From: Lumbricus terrestris
Lineage: Eukaryota; Annelida; Clitellata; Crassiclitellata; Lumbricidae
Direction: 5' to 3'
DNA length: 64,000 nucleotides
NCBI GenBank assembly: GCA_949752735.1
Contig: OX457038.1
Coordinates: 20,320,012-20,384,011, forward strand
A model generated the notes under the pieces. The model had not been told where the DNA came from and did not search any database. It saw nothing but the letters and a program-made list of their open reading frames with translations. Positions 35,389 to 48,622 of the stretch are shown here, in pieces; the stretch's first letter is position 1, and the number at the start of each line of letters is the position of its first letter. The translations under genes were made by a program, and so were the position numbers.

Positions 35389-37489
35389 GCCACAAAAATG
35401 AGACGTTAAAGTTGGGTCATTTGCATTCTGGATCTGCTTCCATGTGTCTGATTTTTGTGTGGATGAATAATGAAACACGTGATGTAAAAAGTCGCGAAAA
35501 CACATAAACACAGACAAACTGCCTGCTTCAGCAAGACAAAGCTGGTTACAATGCATTGACCACTGACACACAAAAAATGAGAAATTATGGCCAGCTAACT
35601 GACATCAACACCTGGTCACCAGAGGTCAGTAAACAGATCACCCTGCAGTCAGGATTTGAGTTCTAACACCAGTCATCGTCCAGCGCAGTGTTGTGAAATT
35701 GGCAATTTGCTGTTAAGCCTAGAAACCTGACCACAAAATATGAGCCAGTGCCATGCTATGGAAACTGTAATGGTGATTGAAAAAGCACATGAACTGCTTT
35801 ATTATGTCCGGTCGGTCGAGAGCATCAACGAGGTAGGGGGAGGGGGTGAGCGAATAAATCAGGTGAGAAGCAGCATTGTGGGAGAACGTTGGTGGAGAAG
35901 ATTGGACAGAAATAAGGTGATAATTATATGACACATGAAGTAAAAAACCGAATCCAAGTGAAAGTTGTTCAGAGCTGCACAGCAACTAAACTTCAATCAA
36001 TTCCAAAGATGACATTCAACGTTAATTGAAAAACTTCATCCAAAATTGTTCTGATGTGTCACAAACAGATGTCTTGTCATAAAACAGTGACCAAGGATAT
36101 TTTCGCAAATAAGAACAAGAATAAGAATGATAATAACTATATGATTTTTGTTCAGTAGAAGTACGGTAGAAGTTTAATAAAATAGATTAAAGTATAAAAA
36201 AATTATTTTGAGAATGAGAATAGAATAAGTGAAACTAAGGAGTGAATAAGAAGGACAAATATATTTAAAACACAAATTAAGCAACTTATAAATTCTAAGG
36301 GCCATGCTAAGTACTGCACCACAGAAGTACGGTCAAAGTGCATGTTACATGCTTACATTAATTTTGGCATTTAATAGCAACTCATCCTTCTTTGTGGCTG
36401 TGCTACTTTTCCTAAAATTATTGGTTGGTGACAAGTTGTGAAACTATTCTGATAAGCTGCATGTTTTTTACTGGAAAAAAGGCTTTTATAAACCAACACT
36501 GAGAAAATGTGCATAGAATGAATGCACCACAGGAAAAGCAAGAGATAAGAAAATAGAATATTCTTTAATTCACCAATTGCTAACCGCATTTTGGTCTACA
36601 GACATGGTACAATAAAATTAATAGCAAATATAGTTAATATACATAATGGAGTAATGGATAAAGGAGTCCAGTTAATTTCCATGTTTTCAGAAGAATTTAT
36701 AATGTTGGAAGTCCGTGAAGTATTATTAATTTGATTCCTATGTACATCCAGTTGAGAAGAGCATGGCCTGAAACACTAGAATCAACAGTACTACATGATG
36801 ACGGTCCGAGAGTTTACCAAAGATTCAGTAAAAAAAGTTGTCCAGTTTGGAAAAGTAAATAAAATTATACTGTAGATCGCACATGTATCCTGTGATCAAA
36901 TGGCGACTCGTACAGCGCCTGTGACGTAGTCCTATACGGTGCACGTGGCATACATCTTTGCTTCATATAGCCTATAGTCCGATCAATTCCCTCCTCTTTG
37001 CCCGGAGACTAACATTGCAGCACAAAGCTATTTAACGTTATGCAGGCGGTCACCGGAACTACGTCTGAAAATGGCGACGATTGTAATGATACCATGATGA
37101 CGGTACGAGAGAAGACCAAGGATCCAAGACGAACACTATCCATTTTGAAAAGTAAATGCAACTGTAGATCTGCGGCTACTTTACATGAACGAAACCATAC
37201 AATCCATTGCATTAGCCACATTATGAAGAAGAACAGTAAAAACCTATTTAAACTTAAGAACTGGTACGCGAGGCAGCCAACACGCGGCACCATGATACCG
37301 ACAAGTAAGATTATCTAAAAACCAGAACCAGAAGTGGACTTAATAATTGATCTGAAGACTACAAGGAGAAGCAAAATCTCTTCCGCAGTTAATAAGAACT
37401 AAAACAAAACTTGATCAAAAGAAGTTCAAATACCGCAATAAGTGACTTTATAAAAATAAAATTGATATGGGTATGAGATAAATACGAAC

Positions 37490-37774
37490 CAAGTATGCTC
37501 AGCCTGGCCGGCTTGCTCTCCCTCCGACCTCCGATGTTGTGGGCAACACAGCTGTACATTCCAGCATCATTCTTCTCTAAGTCACGCAGGTACAGACTGC
37601 CATCATCTTGAACATAGATCCGACCGTTAGTCACCAGCGCCGCTTTCTCATCATCCTTCTTCCATTCAACCTTTGGCTCTGGATCGCCACGTGGTGGACG
37701 GCATTGCAGAATCACATCATCACCAACAGCCTTCTCAGTATTCTGAGGCTGCTCACGAAACTCATCACGAATCA
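37490..37774 (-). CDS. robo: Robo exon: Ig2
   Basis: Second Ig domain, cooperating with Ig1 in Slit binding. The exon is 285 bp, phase 1 to phase 1, with acceptor GTGTTTCAG and donor GTTCGTATT. Joined to Ig1 it gives ...LQIAMIRDEFREQPQN, matching the Ig1-Ig2 linker of Robo proteins. Cysteines are in VILQCRPPRGDPEP and MYSCVAHNIGGRRES, and the core tryptophan is in VEWKKDDE. The PPRG.PEP..WKKD string is a Robo Ig2 hallmark. The intron upstream is about 23 kb and holds most of the repeats in the right half of the window. Confidence 0.95.
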
Positions 37775-38483
37775 CTGAAACACAACGACGATGGGATATG
37801 ACAGAACTTTCAATAGAATCAATAACACGGTCGATTTAATAGTGGAGTGACTAAGAAAGCTCCTGCATTGCTATCATACTATGATGACGGTATGATTAGA
37901 AATTAAATGTGCTCTGCAGCTAAGTCTTGTTGAAGGGATGATATAAGGCACCCTTGCAATGGCATGGCTGTTTTAAAGCACCATATAAATGGTCATTATT
38001 ATTATTATTATTATTATTATTTATTTATTTTTTTTTTTACCCGAGGTATCAATGATCCCTCAGGATTTATAAAAATTATTTCAGGAGTAAAAATGAATCT
38101 CCGAGAAATCAGGCCTCGTCCCAGGTTTCACAACCATCCTGAATTGTGCCTCTGAATGCAATGGCATTGTGACGTGCAACACAGATGGAAAGACGTTGGA
38201 ACAGAAATTTGGTTCACGGTATTATTATTATTGTTATTATTATTATACACCAAACACACTGCGTCAAGGTAGTATCTTTGAGAGCCTGAATCGCAGCGGG
38301 GCAAAGGTCTCAAACTGGAGGAATCTGCAAGGAACCAGCCGCATAAGATGTTTCTGAATTCATAGGTTAAGCCACACATAATTATGTAAGTGGATTTCAT
38401 GTGAAAGTTTTATCATATCACAATAGTGAGCAAACAATACAGGAAGCATAAAGAACGTACGTTGTGCCACATTGTGACTTACA

Positions 38484-38636
38484 CAGTGCTTAAAGTGTAG
38501 AAATAGAAGTGCCTGGATGCCCCTTAACTTTCCAGGTTCTAGGCCTACTGGCCAAATAAGTGGCAGGATGACATTCAGGTTTCACAATGACTGCCTGGAT
38601 GTTCTCCATGACCGCCCAGGCATACTTTAAGCCCTG
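38484..38636. mobile_element. hAT-like MITE, relative of 21921-22069
   Basis: Starts CAGTGCTTAAAGTGTAG and ends TACTTTAAGCCCTG; shares GAAGTGCCTGGA and TGGCAGGATGACATTCAG-type segments with the 21.9 kb copy. The flanks GACTTACA and GGCTTAAA agree at six of eight positions, consistent with an old 8-bp duplication. Confidence 0.7.
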
Positions 38637-39479
38637 GGCTTAAAGTAGAACAAGCCCTTGGCATAGTCCAGGACATCACACATGGATGCCAGAAGGCTTG
38701 GATGTTTTACATGGAAACTATATAATTTAGTGCAATACACTTTGGTTATTTCAAGAGAACATGTGGAAACTTAGGGCATTTGATTGAAACATTTAAAACT
38801 GCTTTACGAACAAGTCTGTGCATTGCAAAGCAAGTGATATTAGGAGCTAATCTGGGCAATCAAGAGCCTGATGTCAAGTTTAAGTATATATCTGAGCAAC
38901 GGAAAAGAAGCAACTACCATGTAATTCAGAAGTGAAACAGAGATTCAGACAAGATATGCAGCACACATTTTCTGAGAAAATCATATTTATCTTTGCCATC
39001 TTGATATATATAGCCAAGCATTTGAAAGTCAAGGTCACAAATCAGAAACTGGTTTTATGTTGTGTGACATGCATTTTAATCAGCAGTTTCAGCACCATCA
39101 ACCACATTGGCTGTTCTACATTGGCACAAGCCTGCCAAGCTATCATTGATCATAACAAGGGATCCACCATGTCTGCCAGTATCCCAAAAAGGGCCCCACC
39201 GTGTGCTGACGGAAGTCTTGAGGATTCAGAAGGATCACATTTCCTAAGCGATATGCAGCATAACTCAACCTGTCTCCACAGTTGCAGACTCTGCTTTATA
39301 CCATGCGACATGTTTGACTAATAGAGTTAATAGAACTACTTTAAGAAGTGTATAAAGATCTGTGTAAAAATTGAAGAATGGCTGATTCTGTTGGTTCCGT
39401 TGCTTTCTTATGAGTATCCATCGATCGAAAGGGTAAAGGCAAGAAGCAGAAGAGACAGCGGAGGAAGAAAGTTCAGTCG

Positions 39480-40024
39480 AACTAATTCTGATGGTGTAGC
39501 TTCTTCTTCTTCTTCTTCTCGTTAAAATTACGCGCGACGATCGAATGCACTCGTGGCACTCTGGCGTACATGACAATTTGTCGGGTGGCAGAGGATGAGC
39601 AACGGATGCCGGAGCACACTCCGACGACGATGACGACGACCACGGTCACCATCACCACCGCTGTAATTATTTGCCTCTCAGCAGAAGGATGCAATTTGGA
39701 CGGTGAAATTAACTGCAGTTTCGTCTGTACGAGACCGCAGCAGCACCAACAGCAGCAGCAGCAGCAGCAAACGACCTTTGCTAAATGAATTGCTGCAGCA
39801 CAACTCTGAGGCCAACGATTAATGATGGCGACAGCAGCAGCCACAGCAGCACCAGCAGCAGCAGCAGCAGCACTGAAGGACCGCAAGATGTTTCAGGTAC
39901 CAAACTATAATTACAAGGAACGGCAGCAGATGGCAGCAGCAACTTCGTAATGGCTGCTGCTGCTGATTCAAATGAAAATCAGATGGATGAAGATGGCTTT
40001 ATGATGATGATGAGGATGAGGATG

Positions 40025-40080
<56 letters not shown>

Positions 40081-40113
40081 GATGGCTTTATGATGATGAT
40101 GAGGATGAGGATG

Positions 40114-40176
<63 letters not shown>

Positions 40177-40185
40177 TTGATGATG
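39480..40185. repeat. Cluster of triplet repeats: TTC, CAG and duplicated GAT arrays
   Basis: TTC repeats (39500-39518), several CAG/AGC tracts (39740-39770, 39826-39872) and two GAT arrays. The GAT arrays are a tandem duplication: GATGGCTTTATGATGATGAT followed by (GAGGAT)n and (GAT)n appears from about 39992 and again from about 40082. All long homopolymeric reading frames here are repeat artefacts. Confidence 0.9.
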
Positions 40186-41814
40186 AAATGCGTCTTGCGT
40201 TTGATTAGTGCCAGTGGACTGGCAAGAGGTAACAAGCATTCTCTGAGGCAATTGCAATTACAAACAGACAAAAAAGCGTAAAAGAAGTCATACATAATAC
40301 CTGCTTTGCATCAAACACCAAAACATAATTCCAGGAAAGTTTCATCTAATCTTAACCTGATACATTCAAACAATCGCACATCGCTCTGTCTCCGTTTGGG
40401 GGGGAGCTGTGGAAATCTGAAAATGAGTGAACCACAATCCTGGATGAAGTAATAAACCAGTTTCTTGGTGGCACTTAATAATAATTGCCATGAAGTCAGT
40501 ATTCCTGCAATGTAAGTCTGGTGTAGCTGGATGAGCACCAGTCACTTTGTTAGAGGGGGGTTTGAAGATTTCTTTATCCAATGCACGCAATCCAGCATGG
40601 CCGGATGATTAGACAATCTTACGCAGTGTGCCATATGTCCCAATTTGACCACCCTCCCGTCATCTTGAAAGGACGTCAATTTCCAATCATTCCTTCAAAT
40701 GCAATGACCATCGACTGATGTCATGGTCAAACAGATCGATATGTTGGTCTGCATTTGAGTGATCCATTGTTTTCTCATCGTAAACTTTACGTTACTCAAT
40801 TTAAAAAAGTTCATTTTATGCAACTGGAAATCCTAGAGACGTTATCGCGTTATGAAAGTAATTCTCTTGTGATTTGGGATTGGATGACTCTGTTTTATTG
40901 TGCCTCATGATCTGCCTTCCTGCTAACTGCAAGATCTTTTTGATTTGACTGACTTCCAATTGCCATCTAAGCTCTTTCATTTCTTCATGAGTATATGAAA
41001 TCGATATTGAAATTTTTTTCACATAATGGGGCCGGCACACATCCAATACGCCTATAATAAAGCTGTTTTGCATTTCTAACAAAGAATCCTCAGTTGTTTT
41101 TCTTAACTGAATTCATTAATTTCACAGCCTTTTCCACTACTGATCTTGAAACATGGCATGATTCCTGGATGAGCTGATTTTAGTTATTGCTGTTCTTCTT
41201 TTGCGCAATTAATGGTACTTTATGAAATGGTAGAAAGTGTAATGAATATCTGAACTCTCCAGATTACCATTAAGAAGTTTAAATCAGTAATGGGCAGTTA
41301 GTTGTATGCCAACTTAATTATAAGCACATACCTGACTAGATTGCACTAGACTTGGTAGAAACAGGACTGCTAATGTGTTTAGCTATAAGCTTAGTCCATA
41401 TAAGGACCTGACAGCATGAATCTTCTTTCAATATGAAGATGACAAGCAGTGCTCTAAAGTTCCACAGTGCAATCTATGGAAGGCTCATGCCGATTACAGT
41501 TCTTGGGTGTTGTAAATCATAGAAAGACAACTAGACATACTTCGGTACTTTTTACATGGCCAAATATGTACAACTACCCAGCTACAATGACGCTATCAAA
41601 AAACTTAAGTGTGTATGATTAGTTTCCATCAAATCGATAAAAAAGCTGATCACTGATCAACTTAAGCCGTTGATCCTCCAAATGCTTAGTTACAACAAAA
41701 TATATGCAGTTAAAATAAGTCAAATTCTAAAAGGCACTTGGTTTAGATCATGTAAACATCGACATCTCAGGTGGACAACCAATGAGGAAATCAGTTTTAA
41801 CAAATATGTTCTTG

Positions 41815-42000
41815 TCGTCGTCGTCAGTGCCCTATTCGTACGTCCGAACTTTGGCGGCACAAAGGACGATCTGTCTCCAAGAAGATCTCTGCTGCGTTGC
41901 TCGAATCGCGCCTGCTCCATCGTCATTCCGGTCCACTCTTTCACATCGTCGACCACATCCTACGTGGCCTTCCGCGTCTCCTCTTTCCCTCCGTTTCTCC
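41815..42000 (-). mobile_element. LINE relic: C-terminal end of an RTE/L1-type polyprotein
   Basis: On the minus strand the reading DVVDDVKEWTGMTMEQAR shifts frame by one and continues as SSWRQIVLCAAKVRTYE before a stop at 41832-41834. The W-T-G...A...WR.IV layout is the usual C-terminus of RTE/L1-like elements. A short ACG repeat follows as tail. The frameshift shows it is dead. Confidence 0.6.
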
Positions 42001-42778
42001 AGTGATTATATCCATTTCCAGACAGTTTTCCTTCCTCGTGATAAATATGTTCTAATTGTTCTTATTTAAATGTCACACAACAACCAAAGTGCAGTATAAA
42101 TATTTAGTCATCGTAAGAACCTGACATTGCACTTATATGAGATTCAGGATTATGATGCTTTTTGAAAAACATTTGACATTTGATTGGTTCTATAGATGAT
42201 GTACGTTTACTACTATGTCTGCACACCAGCACGCGGATGGTCAATTAAAGAATTATTATTCTTAACTGAAGACCATTTGGAAGCAGCTATTGAGTAGGGA
42301 CTTTTGTTGCATTGCTGTAACAAAAGTGGAAAAGATGAAAGTAGAGTTTGAAGCACAGAATAACAGATCAAACACTGGACAGTTGAAGGATGATTAACCG
42401 AATTAAACTTTGGAACTGGATAATAATTGGCTTCATAATGCTAGTGATCCGTTGGATTTTACAATTATATGGATACGCATTTTTATGCAGTGGATGAAAT
42501 CTGTCATTAGGAAGTCGCTTCTTCACTGTTCGTGTTTAGCAAAGAGAACATTATTATGCAATTTGAATTGCAAGTACAAAGTTTACATTATTTTACACTA
42601 GCAGTAGACTATAATGACACAACCCTAGATGTTTTCTTATAATTAGCAAGCAAATGACCGTAGTGCCACGAATATATTTTAAATATATTTGGACAATGCA
42701 TTGTCACACCTTTGTAGATATGTCTGAGAGCCAAATACCTACTACCCGTTTTAATTCTCTAAATCATTACATTTCGCT

Positions 42779-42811
<33 letters not shown>

Positions 42812-42879
42812 TATTGTTGTATTGTAACGACTGTTCAGTATCCCTGGACAAGAATTTCCTTCCCATGAAAGATCCATTA

Positions 42880-43530
42880 TAGCTCAAAATGTCTTTTGGC
42901 ATCAATAACTTTGTCAGAAGAAAAATAGACGAGCAGCAGAAGTGGCGAAAATCCAATAGCACCAGCTAACGCTAAAATCGAACAGCTGACGAGAGTCTGC
43001 AAACACCGATAGCTGGCCGCCAGAAATTGAACAACGGTCCCAGCGCGAGTAGCGGCCTTACAGGACAGTTCATAGAAACGCCGTTAAACACATTCGACGA
43101 CAAAGTCCGACACTGAACAACGATCAGCGGAATGGGATCAAACGACGCAAGCGACAGAGACGACGACGCTGTTCGATGAATAGCTGCTACACTCTCGTCA
43201 TGCGACACAGGCGAAAAGACGATCGATAGAAAATTTGGTCGAGACGAAATTACAAACAACCGGCCGAATTGGGAGGGACGATGTGAGCTGGGTGTGAATG
43301 GACATTACGTGAAAATGAGCCGCTTAATTCCCAGGCGGACCAACTCCTGTAAAACGCCTTATTGGAGTAGACAGGGCCGGGCACTGTGACTGCAATACTA
43401 ATTTTATCTTTGCTGAATGGCAAACACGAGTTGCCCTGTTGCCTATCAGACACCAACCACGCCAACACCAACCACGCCAACACCAACCACGCCGACACTA
43501 CTTGTTCGCGTCATATTCTGTCGTGATGTC
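42880..43530. promoter_or_regulatory. Possible regulatory island in the Ig1-Ig2 intron
   Basis: A stretch of non-repetitive, CpG-containing sequence (for example around 42970-43260) inside the 23 kb intron. It has no stable reading frame or transposon hallmark. At its edge, 43451-43496, a 15-bp CACCAACCACGCCAA unit repeats three times, and 43799-43834 holds three GTTCAAGCAGAC units. Composition is the only evidence for a function. Confidence 0.18.
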
Positions 43531-44666
43531 TTTCAGTAATGGGGAAAATTACGCCAGCTGTCAAAGGAGCTTTCTCGTTAAAGTCTGCAAATTCTGTGAA
43601 TTTAATAACGACAGTTGCAGTCAGAAAGAAGACGATATACATCATCTGCCACCGCCACCATCATCCGCCTCCAATCATCCATCACCAACTGCCATCCAAC
43701 CATCTTCCAAGATGCATCGCATTTCATCGTGTTCATCGCCTTCGTCGTCGTCGTCTGCCGAGATCTCGATCCGCGATCCATCTGGCTAATGAACCCAACG
43801 TTCAAGCAGACGTTCAAGCAGACGTTCAAGCAGACGCTTTACGGTTAGTCCTCTCCTCAAGATCTGCATGCCCAGTTTGTCCATCAACAAGAAATTCTTC
43901 GGCAGCACTGCTGGAATCTGAAACTCTTCCTAATACACTTTCGTAAATGATTGATGTGGTCATAAAGAAATACCATTCGGTCTCAACAACACAGCATGCA
44001 GTTGCTTGCTGCTGAGTCGGCCAGACAACAGCACGGTGCAACCAACAACGATCAACAACTTAAAGCAATAACAAATTAAATATATTTTCATCATTGTCAT
44101 TTAGCACTGTTGATCAGAATGCTTACCAACATTCCTGACAATTCCAACGCTCAAATTTACACACCTGTATTGTCTGCAAGTTCACTTGTTGAACGTAATA
44201 CTTAGTTTTCCAGTTGGTTTTGTATATTCTTTGTGTGTTGTGTCTGTGACAATGTGACTGTCTGCATGAAGAAGGATGAGATTTTCCAGCTGAGTCTATG
44301 ATCAAACGACTTTAGGTATAAAACTGGGTCATTTTCATCTTCGAGATGAGAAGCGACACAAAACACAAAGACTCCCGTCATTTGCATTTTGAAATGTGCA
44401 ACGGCAGGCAGAACCATCAGGCGCATCATCAAGCCGTGATTTGTTCCAGTTGGGTGCTGGACAGACGAGACCTATTGGAGTGATCAAGCGACACATGGAT
44501 CCAGACAATGAAGGCAGAACTGTGTACCCTGCCTGCATCAGACGATCTGTAAACTGCTTACCAACTGGGTATCACATCTAGTGGCCTTATAAACGTCCTT
44601 CGTCATCTGACAATAATTGCAGCAGTCCATCATTGGTGATTCTGCCGAAGCAGTTGCCTCTTTCTA

Positions 44667-44854
<188 letters not shown>

Positions 44855-45293
44855 GACCCTTGCTGTGCAATTTCAGAGGCAGTCCACTTAGGCATCTGAT
44901 CACAGGCGAGAGAGATAAAACGAAAGAAGGCGATGACTGCCATTCAATGCATACAGTCTGATGGGTAATTCTGCCACAGTAGAAAATGCACAGCATTTCA
45001 TGCGTTACTCAGACTCCAGATCAGTTCCAACAACGCCACTGGTGGCTTGCTTTGAGCTTTCCTTCATCTCGCAACAACTATATAGGGTGAATTTATAACA
45101 CACTACATCATAAGCGTCTATAATGCAGGGCTCTATGCCGCCTTAAGACTCTCTTATAATTTAGCATCACGCTTAATCTTCTTAATAAGCTTGTCATGTC
45201 TTGATCCAAACCAATAGCTGTTATCAAGTTAACTACATAAAAAAACGAGCAGACTGTTTATTACGTGTTTTTCTCCACCAACTGCGCTGAGCA

Positions 45294-45362
45294 AAATAGT
45301 TTAGTGGTTGGTGCGCTAGACTATCAACTGAAATGTCAGACGCTCAAATCTCAACTATTTGT
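45294..45362 (+). mobile_element. tRNA-like relic
   Basis: TAGTTTAGTGGTTGGTGCGC, then CTAGACT, then CGCTCAAATCTC resemble the D-arm/A box, anticodon region and B box of a tRNA. The B box deviates from GGTTCGAATCC and stems do not pair well, so this is a SINE head or tRNA pseudogene, not a working gene. Confidence 0.4.
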
Positions 45363-46212
45363 TTCAAAATAGTGTCTATAAAATGTCTTTTCATATTACA
45401 TCTTCAAGTCAACATGTGTTCACCGATCACATGTGCAATACTGGTAGAGAAGGAATGATGCTCAGAAATATGACGTCATTAGTCATTAATACTAATGATA
45501 TTAATACAAATGAAAGCCTCTTAATCTAATTTGCTTTGTCTGTGTAATTGAACTGATTTACCTTTAGAACATAGAGAGAAGAACAGAAGGTCTAATTGTA
45601 CTTCATAAGAAGCAGCTTTGTCCATGCTTCTGATCATATTGCTATTCATGGCACTGGTCAACGCGTTTTCAGTGTGCTTTATTCCCACCCAGCCATCATC
45701 CAGTCTAACAGCTACATCACAAGCCTAGCTACCGGTATTGTTTTCTTCCCTCACTACTTCTACCCGAGGATCATACAATGGAGGTCCCTCTCAGCCTAGC
45801 CTTTCCAGTTCCTTTGTAAAATTCCTATTGTAATTCAGCAATTGTTAGTTGGCCTTTTTATTCTGTCCGCCTCTTGCCAGTCTTCTTACTTCCTACTTTT
45901 CATCTGTAAAGAACCATTCTATGTCCAAATTCCATTCATTCATAGTTAAATTCTGGTTTAAGCACTTTATCCACAGTTCATTTCTGTTAGAAAAATTCTC
46001 GTTGCTACATATGCTACATATTTTTCATTCATTCATTCATACAGAACATGAGTGAATGAAAAATATGAGCAATAGTAGCATTGGTCAAAGAGGTACTAAG
46101 ATAAATGAGCGGTGGTGAAGAAATTTAAACGAGAATTTAAATATGGATGAATACTATTTCCTAAAGACAGTCATTATTTCTGCATCCTGCAATTGCATGG
46201 CAGCTGATTTAT

Positions 46213-47948
46213 GGGTGAATATTTGAAAACCGGTAATTTTAGGTGCTCCATACAAGACAAAAAAAGTTGTGATTTTTATTGTCAAAGTTACATAAATCGA
46301 AGTGCAAATATAGTCCTAAGATAATAAAAGCATGATTCATAACGGATATGGCCTAGAACCCCCATGAGCATCGTTTTGAAAATGGTAGGTCTAGCACACC
46401 ATGTCAACACCGCAACCGCATAATGTCAACACCGCAACCAATTAAAAATGTCAGTAAAGAAGCTGAATAACAAACATTTATTTGCAATTTAATAGTCCAA
46501 TAAAAACTGCATGACATGGAAAAAAGTAATATATTGTGAAATGAAAATGATTATCATCAGATTATCAGAAAAATTATAGGAACAACATAAGTTTAGGCGC
46601 AAAAATGTCAACACCGCAACCGAATGGTATCAATTCTAAACTGTCATAGAAATAATGATCATGTAATAATAGTGCACATCAAAGCTATTGCATAAATACA
46701 TAAGTAAGCCAGCCGTTATTAACAAAAGCTTAAAATATTTATTCTGAATAAAAGTTTAGGTAACAGAAAGCAACAGTCGGCTTGTCAGCCAATGTCAGCA
46801 AACTGCAAGACATAAAATAATTTAAATAAAGAACATCGGACCCCAGCACCAAAGACTACTTTGTTTCATGCTGCTGAAATGCAGTGTATAAGCCAGCTAT
46901 TTCACATCATAAGAACTGAAACAACAAGTAAATAAAAACTGAACACAGCATAACTGCTTTAAATAATGTTACAAACCAAATTTTAAAAAAAAGCAGGGTA
47001 TGGTTACTGAATTGGATAAAGTTTGACTTATATTTAACTGGTAGCCAGACTCTAGACTAGGCCTACTACTGGAACAGCGTCAAAACACAATGGTTACTCA
47101 TGTTAAGAGTCACTGAAACCCTAGCAACTGAGTAAGTGTCAAAGCCGCGACCACGAAGTCACCACCGCGACTGCCTGCTTTGGTTGCGGTGGTGACGGTT
47201 GCGGTGGTGACAAATTGCTTAAAGTTTAAATATTAGGCCAACCCCGCTTGACGTGCGTACACAATGATAGGTCCCGTCTCATCTGTACTTGCTTGCGATT
47301 TGATACATGACAAATAAATTTTTTTTAATATGTGTGGTATGCCTGCATTGTTGGTTGCGGTGGTGACCTTCAATAAACATACGCGTAATGGTTATCCGAC
47401 ATTTATTCCTAATAAACCGTTTTAAATTATCGTAAATTACATTTACAATACGGGATCGGCTAGTGAAGACGCAGGAGATGCAATGTAGCAGTGCGCAGGC
47501 GTAATCAACACACGCGAGGCAGTACTAATAGGTGTGCTCCAGCTGCGGTTGCGGTGTTGACATAGAAAATTGAAAGTATGTTACAGACTTTTGAAAAAAT
47601 ATTTAACACTGAAAACCTATCCCTGAAAATTAATTCTGTACCCACTATGATGAAAAATTATAATCTCTATTAAATGTTCACAAAAGTTTGTAAAATTATT
47701 AAAATGCATTATCTACTACTTGGATTTAAAAATAATGAACCTACCTTGGATACAGGTTGCGGTCGTGACATTTTTGGCTTTTCTTTCAATAAATCAATAT
47801 AATATATAAATATTAAAATTTGGTTTTTGAAGGAATAGATCTGCTCAATTAATACCTATTTAACGGTGTTTCGCTTTTCAAAATATGTTAACCCGATTTT
47901 TATTTAGCATGCTGAAACTTAAAATTACCGATTTTCAAATATTCACCC
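46213..47948. mobile_element. Unclassified inverted-repeat element with ten 15-bp internal motifs
   Basis: The 1,736-bp element has terminal inverted repeats of 31 bp with 29 matches (GGGTGAATATTTGAAAACCG at the left). No transposase is visible. Inside, the motif GTCAACACCGCAACC or close variants occurs at 46403, 46425, 46607, 47138 and 47158, and its reverse complement GGTTGCGGTGGTGAC at 47182, 47197, 47353, 47547 and 47755. All five forward copies lie left of all five reverse copies, with the switch near 47173-47181. Flanks (GATTTAT, GTATAGC) show no convincing duplication, so the superfamily is open. It lies in the Ig1-Ig2 intron. Confidence 0.75.
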
Positions 47949-48095
47949 GTATAGCAGTTTCTTGCTAGTGACATGTGTGTGTGTTCTACGAAACATCGTC
48001 TATGAAATATGGAGTAAAATTTCATCTAAATTGTCAAGAAAATGCTGATAACCTTTTATTAGGTGCGCTGTGTTACTGCGCCATATCAATTGTCG

Positions 48096-48097
48096 TA

Positions 48098-48184
<87 letters not shown>

Positions 48185-48185
48185 A
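48096..48185. repeat. (ATT)n microsatellite
   Basis: About 90 bp of ATT triplets; it generates a false poly-isoleucine frame. Confidence 0.97.
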
Positions 48186-48622
48186 TTAACCAATTTATCC
48201 ACTTTAATTTCTTTATGTAATTATCTCATACTACCAAAATCAAGCATGCAAAATATTGTTAGATGTTACATGAAATTGGATTGGAATAGATTTGTACACT
48301 AGTCTACATGCTAACTCATTCCAGCACTATGAGGCAGCCTATATACAATTGCTCACTTGTCAGTGTGCTTGTTTGTTTATTTGTTTGTTTGTTGGAAGCA
48401 ACACATTTATTACCAGTCCCACTACCCAATTCTTCAAACAAGTTTTAACAGGAAACAAGAGACATGCTGTGGCAAGATAAGTCATAATGTAAAATCATTT
48501 TCTTACCCTTTAATCGCATTTCAGCAACAGACAAACACAGCGACAGAAAGACAGACGACAACAGCAGAGATAGATTTCAATCCAAGAATCACTGGCATCA
48601 TATTCAACAGAGACCCTGCAAT

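Noticed and set aside
45294..45362. Functional tRNA gene
   Set aside because: A- and B-box-like sequences are present but stems are poor and the B box is mutated; a SINE head or pseudogene is more likely.
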